11,135 bases of DNA from Arthrobacter sp. (GTDB taxonomy: Bacteria; Actinomycetota; Actinomycetes; Actinomycetales; Micrococcaceae). The stretch's first letter is position 1. Every line of letters starts with the position of its first letter. Under the pieces are notes generated by a model. The model was given only the letters and a program-made list of their open reading frames with translations, made no database searches and had not been told where the DNA came from. Location: assembly GCA_018260285.1 (NCBI GenBank), contig JAGLBH010000013.1, positions 1-11,135 on the forward strand, in the 5' to 3' direction. Positions 1 through 6,718 of the stretch are shown one piece after another. The position numbers were made by a program, and so were the translations under genes.

Positions 1-72
1 GACGCTTGCGAGACCGCCCGCCGCCGCCACGGCTGCCAGCAGAAGTGGATGGTTGAGGGGCGAGACGCTCAT
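1..72 (-). CDS. crcB: Second FluC/CrcB fluoride channel subunit (5' end only)
   Basis: Only the first 24 codons lie in the window; the gene runs off the left edge. It opens with ATG at 72, whose bases overlap the TGA stop of the upstream fluC (ATGA at 69-72), so the two are translationally coupled. The visible residues start MSVSPLNHP, followed by a hydrophobic Leu/Ala/Val stretch and an AAGGLASV segment. This fits the first membrane helix of FluC proteins, which carry a Gly-Gly motif just before a conserved Arg. The assignment rests on this short match and on the position directly after a complete fluC. Tandem fluC genes that make hetero-oligomeric channels are known in Gram-positive bacteria. 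If it is not FluC, it would be another small membrane protein. Confidence 0.7.
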   Translation of the reverse strand, partial: MSVSPLNHPLLLAAVAAAGGLASV

Positions 73-515
73 GAGGCCTCTCCTCGGCGAGAGCGAGCCG
101 CAGCCCGCCAGGCGGAGGCCCCCGCAGCCCAGGACGCCCCGAGCCGCGCCGCCGCCCATCCCAGGGAGACCGAGAGAGCGATCCACCCCGCGGAGAGCAG
201 GAGACCCGCAGCCGACGAACCGCTCACGGCGCCCGCAGGGGGCCGCACCAGGAGGAGCATGACAGCGGAGAAGGTAGTGAGGCCGCCGAAGAAGCCCGCA
301 TTGACCAGACCTTTTGCCCACAGGGGTCCCTGGGCAGTCCATGCGGCGGCAGCGGCCATCCCGAAGACGCCGGCGGTATTGATGACCAGCGTCGCGAGAG
401 CCGCTCCGAGCGGGTCCGACCCGGCCAGGGACTGCAGGCCCCAGCGTGTGAGCGTCCCGACCGCTCCGCCGAGAAAGACCGCCGCGAGCACGTGCGGGGC
501 GAATCCGGGGCGCAC
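69..515 (-). CDS. crcB: Fluoride channel FluC/CrcB, first of a tandem pair
   Basis: The 148-residue product is a four-helix membrane protein of the FluC family, which lets F- leak out of the cytoplasm and protects against fluoride. Family marks visible are GGAVGTLTRW at 16-25 (conserved Arg24), LVINTAGVFG at 43-52 (pore Asn46), and GFFGGLTTFS at 74-83 in the broken third helix. The TTFS box keeps its first Phe (F82), but position 85, where the second pore Phe normally sits (TTFSxF), is Val. The C-terminal 20 residues are Ala/Arg/Ser rich and cytosolic-looking. The GTG start at 515 lies 1 nt after the stop of the regulator gene, and the stop overlaps the next fluC by 4 nt. Since it is internal to an operon, no fluoride riboswitch is expected directly before it, and I see no room for one. 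A homodimer with two pores is the family default; here a heterodimer is likely. Confidence 0.9.
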   Translation of the reverse strand: MRPGFAPHVLAAVFLGGAVGTLTRWGLQSLAGSDPLGAALATLVINTAGVFGMAAAAAWTAQGPLWAKGLVNAGFFGGLTTFSAVMLLLVRPPAGAVSGSSAAGLLLSAGWIALSVSLGWAAARLGASWAAGASAWRAAARSRRGEAS

Positions 516-516
516 G

Positions 517-1212
517 TCACACGCTCTCGTCGGCCGCAGGGGAGAGGGCCTGGCACCCCTCGTGCTCAGACGGCCTCACCCAGACGTCTTCGGTCACTCC
601 TGCGGCCACGGTTCCCGACTCTGTCTGGAGGCTGCGGCCCGGGGCGACGACGACGTGGGCCCCTGGGGCGATTCCGGCCCTGCTCAGCGTGAGAAGGGTG
701 GACTGGTTCGCGTCCGAGACGCGCTCGACAACGGCAGGGTGCCCCTCGTCCAGCAGACTGGCCCGGATGGCGCTGGAGGCTCGCAGCGTCCCCGCGGCGG
801 AGGGGATGCGGTCCCCGTGGGGATCCTCCGTGGGGTGGCCGAGCAGGGCGTCGAGCCGCTCGATGAAGAGATCAGAGACGGCGTGCTCGAGGGCGTCGGC
901 CTCGTCGTGGACCTCTTCCCAGGAGTACCCGAGCTCCCGGACGAGGAAGGTCTCGAGCAGCCGGTGACGCCGCACGACCCCGAGGGCCACCTGATACCCC
1001 TCGTCGGTGAAGACGATGGGGGAGTACTTCTTGTGCGAGACCCATCCTCGGGCCACCAGCTTGCGCACCATGAGCGTCACGGATGAGTTGGCCACGCCGA
1101 GCTCAGCCGCCACGTCCGAGGACGTCACGGGGGCGCTGGCCCACTCTGAGAGGGCGAAGATGGTCTTGAGGTAGTCCTCTTCCGCGGCTGTCGGGGAGGT
1201 CGTCTCAGGCAC
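517..1212 (-). CDS. DtxR/MntR-family metal-dependent transcriptional regulator
   Basis: This 231-residue protein is a metal-activated DNA-binding repressor of the DtxR family, with three parts. An N-terminal winged helix-turn-helix spans about 10-75 (SSDVAAELGVANSSVTLMV forms the recognition region). A dimerisation and metal-binding domain spans about 76-140. A C-terminal SH3/FeoA-like domain covers about 150-215. Metal ligands align well with DtxR: H83, E87, H102, E109 and H110 match H79, E83, H98, E105 and H106. At the two positions that separate manganese from iron sensors it has D13 (Asp8 in Bacillus MntR, Met10 in DtxR) and D106 (Glu99 in MntR, Cys102 in DtxR). I therefore infer Mn2+ sensing, as in MntR, and its length is also typical. 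The GTG start at 1212 is chosen because AGGAG lies 5 nt upstream; the gene overlaps the methyltransferase stop by 8 nt. Its targets are not visible here. Confidence 0.9.
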   Translation of the reverse strand: MPETTSPTAAEEDYLKTIFALSEWASAPVTSSDVAAELGVANSSVTLMVRKLVARGWVSHKKYSPIVFTDEGYQVALGVVRRHRLLETFLVRELGYSWEEVHDEADALEHAVSDLFIERLDALLGHPTEDPHGDRIPSAAGTLRASSAIRASLLDEGHPAVVERVSDANQSTLLTLSRAGIAPGAHVVVAPGRSLQTESGTVAAGVTEDVWVRPSEHEGCQALSPAADESV

Positions 1213-2101
1213 GGGGGCTCCTGTCCTCCGGGTCCACCCGGCTGCTGCGGACGAAGGTCCAGGCGAAGGAGAGATACGGGATGTCCAGGGTCTGGCCCGG
1301 ATCGCTGCCCAGCTCGCGGCAGAGGTAGTCACGGATGTTCCGCTCGCACCGCGCGCGCTGCTCTGGGGAGGACGTGCGGTAGCTGGAGCGCGTGCGAGCC
1401 AGAGCCACCACCTCGGCGGGGGTGAGGGGCTGGAGGAACTCTGCCGTGTGGAGGGAGGGGCTGCGCCACCGGCCTCCGGGGCGGGGGGCCTGCTCCGGTG
1501 TGAAGAAGACGTCCCCCGAGCGCATGATCCGGGAGAGCCGGTGTACCCACGGCACCCGCACGTCCAGCTGGTTCCACACGAGGGCCAGGCGCCCCTTGGG
1601 CTCCACGAGCCGGGCTGCCTCTCGGCCTGCGCGGTCTGCGTCCACCCAGTGCCAGGCCTGGGCGTAGGTGACGAGCTGGAAGGACTGGCTCTCGAGGCCT
1701 GTGTCCTCGCCCGAGGCGAGCCTGGTGGACAGCCCCCTCTCGGAGGCGCGGCGGAGCATGGCCTCGGAGACGTCCACGGCCGTCACCTCAAGAGGAACGC
1801 CCGCTCGCTCGGCCGACTCTCTCAGCTGCTCCGTGAAGATGCCGGAACCGGCACCGATGTCCGCAGCCGACACCCGAGGGTGCCGCTCCCCGAACTGCTC
1901 GTGCAGCCCCTCGAGGCACGCGCGGACGACGGGCCACGGGTAGGCGGGCCGCACGGCGTCGTACCCCTCGGCATCCGCAGCGTACGCGGAGGCGAGATGC
2001 GCGCGGCGAGCAGGAGAGAGACGCGGCCCCGGCGCATGCGTGGACAGGCTGTCCATCGCCTGGGCGGCCGTGCCCGGAAGGCCCGTGCGCATGACGATCA
2101 C
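1205..2101 (-). CDS. Class I SAM-dependent methyltransferase (Methyltransf_11-like)
   Basis: The 298-residue product is a Rossmann-fold methyltransferase using S-adenosylmethionine; its substrate cannot be told from sequence. The SAM-binding motif I is DIGAGSG at 81-87. The acidic residue ending strand 2 is D110 in [10 protein letters not shown], and a post-motif segment [13 protein letters not shown] sits at 142-154. That AQAxHW pattern is typical of a group of actinobacterial methyltransferases annotated only as class I. The C-terminal third (from about 200) is family specific and contains a [13 protein letters not shown] segment. The GTG at 2101 overlaps the stop of the phosphatase gene as GTGA. 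I see no clear ribosome binding site, so coupling to the upstream gene is likely; ATGs at 2092 and 2056 are alternative starts. The position inside a biosynthetic operon does not point to a clear pathway. Confidence 0.87.
   Translation of the reverse strand: MIVMRTGLPGTAAQAMDSLSTHAPGPRLSPARRAHLASAYAADAEGYDAVRPAYPWPVVRACLEGLHEQFGERHPRVSAADIGAGSGIFTEQLRESAERAGVPLEVTAVDVSEAMLRRASERGLSTRLASGEDTGLESQSFQLVTYAQAWHWVDADRAGREAARLVEPKGRLALVWNQLDVRVPWVHRLSRIMRSGDVFFTPEQAPRPGGRWRSPSLHTAEFLQPLTPAEVVALARTRSSYRTSSPEQRARCERNIRDYLCRELGSDPGQTLDIPYLSFAWTFVRSSRVDPEDRSPRA
1218..1222 (-). promoter_or_regulatory. Ribosome binding site fixing the GTG start of the metal regulator
   Basis: AGGAG on the minus strand lies 5 nt before the GTG at 1212 and inside the end of the methyltransferase gene. 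It decides the start: the reading frame stays open upstream to 1332, but that part is antisense-like filler with no family match. Confidence 0.7.
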
Positions 2102-2913
2102 GCCAGGCGGGCGAGGGCCGCCGCGTGAAGGAGGCCGTTCGTGGCCACGGCGTTGCCGCCGTGGGGGCCGTCAGCGCCGGTGAGGTCGGTGAAGCGCCCG
2201 CCGGCCTCGGTGACGATCGGCACGAGGGCGGCCATGTCGTAGAGGTTGAGCTCGGGCTCGGCGGCGATGTCCACGGCGCCCTCCGCCACGAGGCAGTAGG
2301 ACCAGAAGTCGCCGTAGGCGCGGGTCCTCCAGACAGACCGCGTGAGGTCGAGGAACCCGTCCAGCCCGCCCCGCTCCTCCCAGCCGGAGAGGCTGGAGTA
2401 GGAGAACGAGGCGTCCGCCAGGTCAGCCACCGAGGAGACTCGGATCTGCCGACCCTCAGCGAGGGAGGTGCCCGTGTGCGCGCCCATGCCTCGAGCGGCC
2501 CACCAGCGACGCCCCAGGGCCGGGGCTGAGACGACGCCGACGACCGGCTCACCGTTGTCCAGGAGGGCGATGAGCGTGGCCCAGACGGGGGTGCCGCGGA
2601 CGAAGTTCTTCGTCCCGTCGATTGGGTCCACAACCCACTGCCGAGGCCCCGAGCCCGTCGTGCCGAACTCCTCGCCGAGCACGCTGTCCCCGCTGCGGGC
2701 GCTCTCGAGGCGAGAGCGGATGAGCTGCTCGGCGGAGCGGTCCGCATCGGTGACGGGCGTGAGGTCCGGCTTCGTCTCAACAGAGAGGTCCATCGACTGG
2801 AAGCGGTCCATCGTCAGGGCGTCCACGCGGTCGGCCAGCTCGTGGGCCAGGCGGAGGTCGTCGGAGTAGTCCTTCGTGACGCCCTGGGCGTCGTGGGGCT
2901 GGTCAGCAGTCAT
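2098..2913 (-). CDS. hisN: Inositol-monophosphatase-family histidinol-phosphatase (HisN type)
   Basis: This 271-residue Mg2+-dependent phosphatase belongs to the inositol monophosphatase superfamily. Actinobacterial HisN members hydrolyse L-histidinol phosphate to histidinol in histidine synthesis. The metal-binding residues are visible: E81/E82 in VLGEEFG, then motif [11 protein letters not shown] at 94-104 with D96 and D99, and D226 in LNLYDMAAL, followed by PIVTEAGG. The segment [14 protein letters not shown] at 199-212 is characteristic of the HisN group rather than of plain inositol phosphatases. The ATG at 2913 overlaps the rsgA stop by 4 nt (ATGA). The frame stays open further upstream to 3201 but runs antisense-like through rsgA with no family match, so the longer form is rejected. 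A broader inositol or nucleotide phosphatase role cannot be excluded. Confidence 0.88.
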   Translation of the reverse strand: MTADQPHDAQGVTKDYSDDLRLAHELADRVDALTMDRFQSMDLSVETKPDLTPVTDADRSAEQLIRSRLESARSGDSVLGEEFGTTGSGPRQWVVDPIDGTKNFVRGTPVWATLIALLDNGEPVVGVVSAPALGRRWWAARGMGAHTGTSLAEGRQIRVSSVADLADASFSYSSLSGWEERGGLDGFLDLTRSVWRTRAYGDFWSYCLVAEGAVDIAAEPELNLYDMAALVPIVTEAGGRFTDLTGADGPHGGNAVATNGLLHAAALARLA

Positions 2914-4055
2914 GAGAGGTCGATCTCCGTCGGTTGTCCAAGAAGCTTCTCGCTTTGGTGCTCTTCCACCTCGACCCGCAGCAGGCGCCGCAGCGAGGCG
3001 AGGCGCTCTTCCCCGGTGCTGCCGGCATGGCCGTCGGCCACCCAGGCGTCGAGCGCACAGCCGGGGACCGCGCTGCCGTGCGTGCACCCGCGCTCGCAGT
3101 CGCTCACCGCAGGGGCCAGGTCCTCGAAGGCCGCGACGACCCCGGCAGGGGAGACGTGCGCCAGCCCGAAGGAGCGAACTCCGGGGGTGTCGATGATCCA
3201 CGTGCCGTCTGAGGAGTCCGGGACGCGCAGCATGAGGGCGGAGGAGGACGTGTGGCGTCCGCGCCCCGTCACCGCGTTGACGCCGCCCGTGGCCCGGTCC
3301 GCGCCGGTGAGGGCGTTGACGAGGGTGGACTTGCCGACGCCCGAGGGGCCTAAGAGCACCGACACCTTGCCCTGGCAGGCCTCGTGAACGGCGTCGACCG
3401 CAGACTGCTCGACGGCCGCCGAGGCTCGGGGGGCGTCGTCGTCTGCGGAGTGGGCGGCGGCGTCCCCGCCGGAGTCCACGGTGCGGGTGGTGATGATGCG
3501 CACGTCGAGGTTCGCGTAGGTCTCGATGAGGAAGGACGGGTCGCGCAGGTCGGTCTTCGTCACGCAGAGCACCGGCTCGATCCCGGCGTCGAAGGCCGCG
3601 ACGACGGCCCGGTCGATGAAGCCCGTTCGCGGCTCGGGGTTGGCGGCGGCCACGACGATGATGAGCTGGTCGGCGTTCGCGACGACGGGGCGCTCCACGG
3701 GGTCGGTGTCGTCGGCGCTGCGCCGGAGGAAGGATCGGCGCTCGTCGATGCGGACGAGGCGCGCGAGCGTGTCCTTCTCACCGGAGACGTCCCCGACGAG
3801 CTGCACGAGGTCTCCCGGGACGATGGGCTGGCGCCGCAGCTCCTTGGCCCGCGCCGCGACGACGAGGCGCTCCTCAGGAGTGTCCTCGGCGACAATCGCG
3901 CGGTATCGGCCGCGGTCCACCGTGACGATCCGGCCGGTCACGGAGTCGGAGTAGGCGGGGCGGTCCTTCGTCCGCGGGCGCGAGCCCTTCTTGTTGGGGC
4001 GGACCCGAACGCGGGACTCGTCCCAGTCAGCCGTGTTGCTTCGGCGGATGGTCAT
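2910..4055 (-). CDS. rsgA: Ribosome small subunit-dependent GTPase RsgA
   Basis: RsgA is a circularly permuted GTPase that checks late maturation of the 30S subunit and hydrolyses GTP on contact with it. The 381-residue product has a basic N-terminal tail (1-35), an OB-fold region (about 38-105), and G motifs in permuted order: G4 TKTD at 166-169, G1 GPSGVGKST at 236-244, G3 DTPG at 289-292. The C-terminal zinc site is C320, C324, H326 and C333. The zinc spacing (C-x3-C-x-H-x6-C) differs by one residue at each end from E. coli RsgA, and an Asp/Ala/Ser-rich loop at about 195-215 separates the two halves of the G domain. The ATG at 4055 has GGGGAGG 7 nt upstream and overlaps the aroA stop as ATGA. 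Adjacency of aroA and rsgA to a SigR-type locus is also seen in mycobacteria. Confidence 0.95.
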   Translation of the reverse strand: MTIRRSNTADWDESRVRVRPNKKGSRPRTKDRPAYSDSVTGRIVTVDRGRYRAIVAEDTPEERLVVAARAKELRRQPIVPGDLVQLVGDVSGEKDTLARLVRIDERRSFLRRSADDTDPVERPVVANADQLIIVVAAANPEPRTGFIDRAVVAAFDAGIEPVLCVTKTDLRDPSFLIETYANLDVRIITTRTVDSGGDAAAHSADDDAPRASAAVEQSAVDAVHEACQGKVSVLLGPSGVGKSTLVNALTGADRATGGVNAVTGRGRHTSSSALMLRVPDSSDGTWIIDTPGVRSFGLAHVSPAGVVAAFEDLAPAVSDCERGCTHGSAVPGCALDAWVADGHAGSTGEERLASLRRLLRVEVEEHQSEKLLGQPTEIDLS

Positions 4056-5428
4056 GCGCTCGCCTCCCCAGCTCCCAGGAGGCCAGCCCACAGGGCCGGG
4101 AAGTCCGGCATGGTCTTCGCGGTGACGCCGATGGACTCCACGCGCGGTCCCGGGGCGGCGAGCCCCCACACGGCTGCGGCCGTGGCCATCCGGTGGTCGT
4201 GATAGCTCTGGTGGTCCACGGCCCGGGGCGAGCGGGTTCCGCGGATGACAAGGCCGTCTTCGCGCTCCTCCGCCTCGGCGCCGAGCGCTCGGATCTCGCG
4301 GGCGAGGGCCGCCAGGCGGTCCGTCTCGTGGCCGCGCAGGTGGGCGATCCCCGTCAGGCGGGACTCGCCCTCGGCCAGCGCCATGAGCGCGGCGAGAACG
4401 GGGGCAAGCTCGGCGGCGTCGTCGATCTCCGCAGGAAGGAGACGCTCAGGACCGGTGACCGTGAGCGTCCCGGTGGTCTCGCTCGTCGGCACGAGCTCCA
4501 CCGTGCCACCCAGCTGGGGGAGGATCTCGCGCCAGCGGTCCCCGATCTGGGTCGTGGAGAGCGGCCACTCGGGAACGCGCACGCGCCCTCCCGTGACCAT
4601 GGCCGCCGCGAGGAACGGCCCCGCGTTGGAGAGGTCCTGCTCCACTCGAATGACCTCGGGGGATCGGACGCCGGGCGTCACTCTCCACTCGTTCTCGCCG
4701 ATCTCCTCGACGACGACGCCGAAGCTGCGCAGGGTGTCCACCGTCATGTCCACGTGGGCGCGACTGGGGATGCGTCCGCCCGTGTGGCGAATGCGGGCCG
4801 GGAGGGACTGGGCGTTGACGCCCAGGAGCAGAGCGGAGAGGAACTGGCTGCTGGAGCTCGAGTCCACCTCGAAGGAGAGCTCGCGGGGGTCGTCGCCGTC
4901 CGGGAGCGGGGCGGAGAGGACGCGCACGGGGAGAGTGGTCGCGTCGTCGCCCGTTTCCGGCTCGCCCGACGGCGTGAGCCGCTCGACCCGGGCCCCCGCA
5001 GAGCGGAGCGCGGCGAAGAGCGGTCCCATGGGGCGGCCGAGCGCGCTCTCGTGCGCCACGAAGTCCGTGCTGCCCTCGATGAGCGCCGCCACCACGGGGA
5101 GGAACCGCATGACCGTGCCGGCCTGGTTGACGTCGATGACCCTGTGGGACGCGGGGGCCGGCCGGAGGGAGAAGGGCGTCACGCGCAGAGCCGGGGCCCC
5201 GTCCGCCGTGATGGCCTCCAGCCCGGCGCCCAGAGTGCTCAGAGCCGCGCGCATCGCAGAGGAGTCGTCCGACTCCAGCGCCCCGAGGACCACCGTCTCA
5301 CGGTCGCCCAGGGCAGCCAGGAGGAGAAGGCGGTTCGTCAGTGACTTCGACCCGGGCAGGATGATCTCTGCCTCGACAGGGCCGCGGGCTGCGGGCGCGC
5401 TCCAGTACTCCGGCGTGGGATGTGTCAT
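4052..5428 (-). CDS. aroA: 3-phosphoshikimate 1-carboxyvinyltransferase (EPSP synthase)
   Basis: AroA joins shikimate-3-phosphate and phosphoenolpyruvate to make EPSP, the sixth step of the shikimate pathway toward aromatic amino acids. The 458-residue product is full length with two inverse alpha/beta domains. Substrate-binding marks are [10 protein letters not shown] at 24-33 (K28, S29, R33), NQAGTVMRF at 101-109, ALGRPMGPL soon after, the Ser-run followed by QFLSALLL, and [12 protein letters not shown]. Near the C-terminus are [10 protein letters not shown] and the [11 protein letters not shown] segment that carries PEP-binding residues. The ATG at 5428 begins close to the expected N-terminus of actinobacterial AroA. 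No good ribosome binding site is seen before it. It heads the minus-strand operon and ends in a 4-nt overlap with rsgA. Divergent sigR lies across a short control region. Confidence 0.96.
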   Translation of the reverse strand: MTHPTPEYWSAPAARGPVEAEIILPGSKSLTNRLLLLAALGDRETVVLGALESDDSSAMRAALSTLGAGLEAITADGAPALRVTPFSLRPAPASHRVIDVNQAGTVMRFLPVVAALIEGSTDFVAHESALGRPMGPLFAALRSAGARVERLTPSGEPETGDDATTLPVRVLSAPLPDGDDPRELSFEVDSSSSSQFLSALLLGVNAQSLPARIRHTGGRIPSRAHVDMTVDTLRSFGVVVEEIGENEWRVTPGVRSPEVIRVEQDLSNAGPFLAAAMVTGGRVRVPEWPLSTTQIGDRWREILPQLGGTVELVPTSETTGTLTVTGPERLLPAEIDDAAELAPVLAALMALAEGESRLTGIAHLRGHETDRLAALAREIRALGAEAEEREDGLVIRGTRSPRAVDHQSYHDHRMATAAAVWGLAAPGPRVESIGVTAKTMPDFPALWAGLLGAGEASA

Positions 5429-5596
5429 GCGTCAGTGGCTGCTTTCATCGGGTGGTGCTCCGTCCGGCGGCGGGGCAGGGAGGTCCACGAATTTCACCCG
5501 CTCAGGAATACTCACGCCCCTGAGAGCATTGAAGTTCGTATGCCCACTACGTTAGCGGAACGCACGACATCCGTACCATGGGGAATGATGAGACCC
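5429..5596. promoter_or_regulatory. Divergent aroA/sigR control region
   Basis: These 168 nt separate the divergent starts of aroA (minus) and sigR (plus) and must carry or adjoin both promoters. Visible elements are a 6-bp inverted repeat CTCAGG (5501-5506) and CCTGAG (5519-5524), and a GGAAT at 5505-5509 that resembles the -35 of SigR-type promoters. However, the next GTT on the plus strand is 24 nt downstream, longer than the usual SigR spacing of about 18, so I do not call a SigR promoter. No convincing housekeeping promoter stands out on either strand. The sigR frame is open throughout this region, back to 5420. Confidence 0.4.
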
Positions 5597-6226
5597 ATGA
5601 CCCAGACTCACGACATCGCGGACCCCGCGCCCTCCCCAGACGTGACGGTCGACGCCGAAAGCCCCTCCGAGAAGCGGGCGCGCTTCGAGCGAGAGGCCCT
5701 CGTCTACGTGGACCAGCTCTACTCGGCCGCGCTGCGCATGACCCGAAACCCCTCGGATGCCGAGGACCTCGTCCAGGAGGCCTTCGCGAAGGCCTACGCG
5801 GCGTTCCACCAGTACAAGCCCGGCACCAACATCAAGGCCTGGCTCTACAGGATTCTGACGAACACCTATATCAACATCTATCGCAAGAAGCAGCGCGAGC
5901 CCTTTCAGACGAGCGGCGACGAGCTCCAGGACTGGCAGATCGCCGCGGCTGCCGAGCACACGCCGGCCGGCCTGAAGTCCGCTGAGACGGAGGCCCTCGA
6001 CGGCCTTCCGGACAGCAACGTGAAGCAGGCCCTGGCAGACCTCAAGGAGGAGTTCCGGCTGGCGGTGTACTTCGTCGACGTCGAGGGCTACTCCTACAAG
6101 GAGGCCGCGGACATTCTCGGCGTGCCGATCGGCACCGTCATGTCCCGGCTCCACCGCGGGCGCAAGCTGCTCCGCGAGGCGCTCTTCGAGTACGCGGGGG
6201 AGCGCGGCCTCCATGCCAGACACTGA
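5597..6226 (+). CDS. sigR: RNA polymerase sigma factor SigR/SigH (ECF, redox stress)
   Basis: This ECF-type sigma factor directs RNA polymerase to thiol-oxidative-stress genes (thioredoxin system, mycothiol, proteases) when RsrA releases it. From ATG 5597 the product has 209 residues. Sigma region 2 contains the [14 protein letters not shown] -10 recognition helix and the [18 protein letters not shown] segment diagnostic of the SigR/SigH group. RKKQREP and [10 protein letters not shown] follow. Sigma region 4 carries [20 protein letters not shown] and the helix-turn-helix [21 protein letters not shown], cited here in parts. The start is uncertain: in-frame ATGs at 5540, 5585, 5588 and 5597 are all possible, and GGGGA at 5580-5584 is poorly placed for any of them. 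I chose 5597 because it gives the usual length. rsrA follows, its frame overlapping the sigR stop. Confidence 0.94.
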   Translation: MTQTHDIADPAPSPDVTVDAESPSEKRARFEREALVYVDQLYSAALRMTRNPSDAEDLVQEAFAKAYAAFHQYKPGTNIKAWLYRILTNTYINIYRKKQREPFQTSGDELQDWQIAAAAEHTPAGLKSAETEALDGLPDSNVKQALADLKEEFRLAVYFVDVEGYSYKEAADILGVPIGTVMSRLHRGRKLLREALFEYAGERGLHARH

Positions 6227-6282
6227 CCGTCCCATCGAGGGCGATCCCGCCCAGACCGCTCGCCCTGAGCAGGCCCCTTTTC

Positions 6283-6287
6283 AGGAG
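6283..6287 (+). promoter_or_regulatory. Ribosome binding site of rsrA
   Basis: AGGAG lies 6 nt before the ATG at 6294. It supports that start over the in-frame ATG at 6213, which overlaps the end of sigR. Confidence 0.7.
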
Positions 6288-6293
6288 AACACC

Positions 6294-6542
6294 ATGACCG
6301 ACTGCGAAAAACTAGGAAACTGCGACGAGTCCCGGCTCGAACGGATCTACGAGTACCTGGACGGGGAGCTCTCCCCGGCAGACCTCGCCGAGGTGAAAGC
6401 GCACCTGGACAGCTGTCAGGACTGCGCGTCGCAGCATGATCTCGAGTGCGTCATCCGCTCGGTGGTCAAGCGCTCGTGCGAGGAGCAGGCGCCCTCATCC
6501 CTCAAGGACCGCATCCTCCAGCGGCTGGGTGCGGACACCTGA
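6294..6542 (+). CDS. rsrA: Zinc-binding anti-sigma factor RsrA (RshA type)
   Basis: RsrA holds SigR inactive in reducing conditions. Oxidation forms a disulfide, expels Zn2+ and frees SigR. The 82-residue product shows the ZAS signature: H37, C41 and C44 (HLDSCQDC), with an upstream Cys at 10, after which RIYEYLDGEL aligns with the Streptomyces protein. H37, C41 and C44 fall on exactly the same numbers as in S. coelicolor RsrA (C11, H37, C41, C44), which supports the start at 6294, as does AGGAG 6 nt upstream. C62 matches a further RsrA Cys. C4 and C52 are extra. The alternative start at 6213 would add 27 low-complexity residues but would couple translation to the sigR stop. The gene lies directly downstream of sigR and ends before a strong hairpin. 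Confidence 0.92.
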   Translation: MTDCEKLGNCDESRLERIYEYLDGELSPADLAEVKAHLDSCQDCASQHDLECVIRSVVKRSCEEQAPSSLKDRILQRLGADT

Positions 6543-6564
6543 CCCGGAGCTGACGGGGAGATGA

Positions 6565-6604
6565 GAAGAGGGGGCACGGAGAAAATTCTCCGTGCCCCCT
6601 CTTC
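6565..6604. terminator. Perfect inverted repeat, probable bidirectional terminator
   Basis: Arms 6565-6583 and 6586-6604 are perfectly complementary over 19 bases, with a GC-rich base and an AT-rich tip (AAAATT at the centre, so the real loop is larger than 2 nt). It sits between the convergent rsrA (stop 6542) and bL37 (stop 6621) genes, 17-23 nt from each stop. Neither strand shows a U-tract after the stem, which is common for actinobacterial terminators. I infer that it ends transcription from both sides. Confidence 0.8.
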
Positions 6605-6620
6605 GGGCTGAAACTCAAGA

Positions 6621-6695
6621 CTAAGCGTTGGGACGCTTGCCGTGGTTTGCGCCGCCGCGCTTGCGATCGCGACGCTTGCGTGCACGCTTCGACAT
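6621..6695 (-). CDS. Large-subunit ribosomal protein bL37 (24 residues)
   Basis: Translation from ATG 6695 gives 24 residues, MSKRARKRRDRKRGGANHGK followed by RPNA and a TAG stop. This is very basic (12 Lys/Arg) and closely matches the tiny actinobacterial 50S protein bL37, first seen in mycobacterial ribosome structures, including its ANHGKRPNA end. An excellent ribosome binding site, AGGAGG at 6701-6706, lies 5 nt upstream. The gene is too short for most gene finders. It faces rsrA across a shared terminator. The same neighbourhood next to sigH/rshA is, as far as I recall, found in mycobacteria. It has no Cys, so it is not a zinc ribosomal protein of the C+/C- type. Confidence 0.93.
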   Translation of the reverse strand: MSKRARKRRDRKRGGANHGKRPNA

Positions 6696-6700
6696 GGCTG

Positions 6701-6706
6701 CCTCCT
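6701..6706 (-). promoter_or_regulatory. Strong ribosome binding site of bL37
   Basis: A full AGGAGG on the minus strand, 5 nt from the ATG at 6695. It is the best-matching ribosome binding site noticed in the window and is what makes this 24-codon frame credible as a gene. Confidence 0.8.
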
Positions 6707-6718
6707 GCTGGCTCGTTA

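Noticed and set aside
69..1086. Long plus-strand frames antisense to fluC and the metal regulator
   Set aside because: They are Arg/Pro/Gly-rich shadows of minus-strand genes that have clear family motifs.
2914..3201. Longer N-terminus for the HisN-type phosphatase (frame open to 3201)
   Set aside because: The added part is an Arg/Pro-rich shadow of rsgA. The ATG at 2913 forms the usual 4-nt overlap and gives normal family length.
4056..4169. Longer N-terminus for RsgA (frame open to 4169)
   Set aside because: ATG 4055 has GGGGAGG 7 nt upstream and overlaps the aroA stop by 4 nt; the extension lies within the aroA coding end.
5505..5536. SigR-type autoregulatory promoter (GGAAT then GTT)
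   Set aside because: The spacing is 24 nt, well above the roughly 18 nt expected, and the GTT has no other support.
6213..6293. Upstream rsrA start at 6213 overlapping the sigR stop
   Set aside because: AGGAG before 6294 and exact agreement of H37/C41/C44 numbering with S. coelicolor RsrA favour the shorter form. Coupling through 6213 is not excluded.
6416..6685. An 89-codon minus-strand frame across rsrA and the terminator
   Set aside because: It is antisense to rsrA, reads through the terminator hairpin and overlaps bL37. It has no family match.
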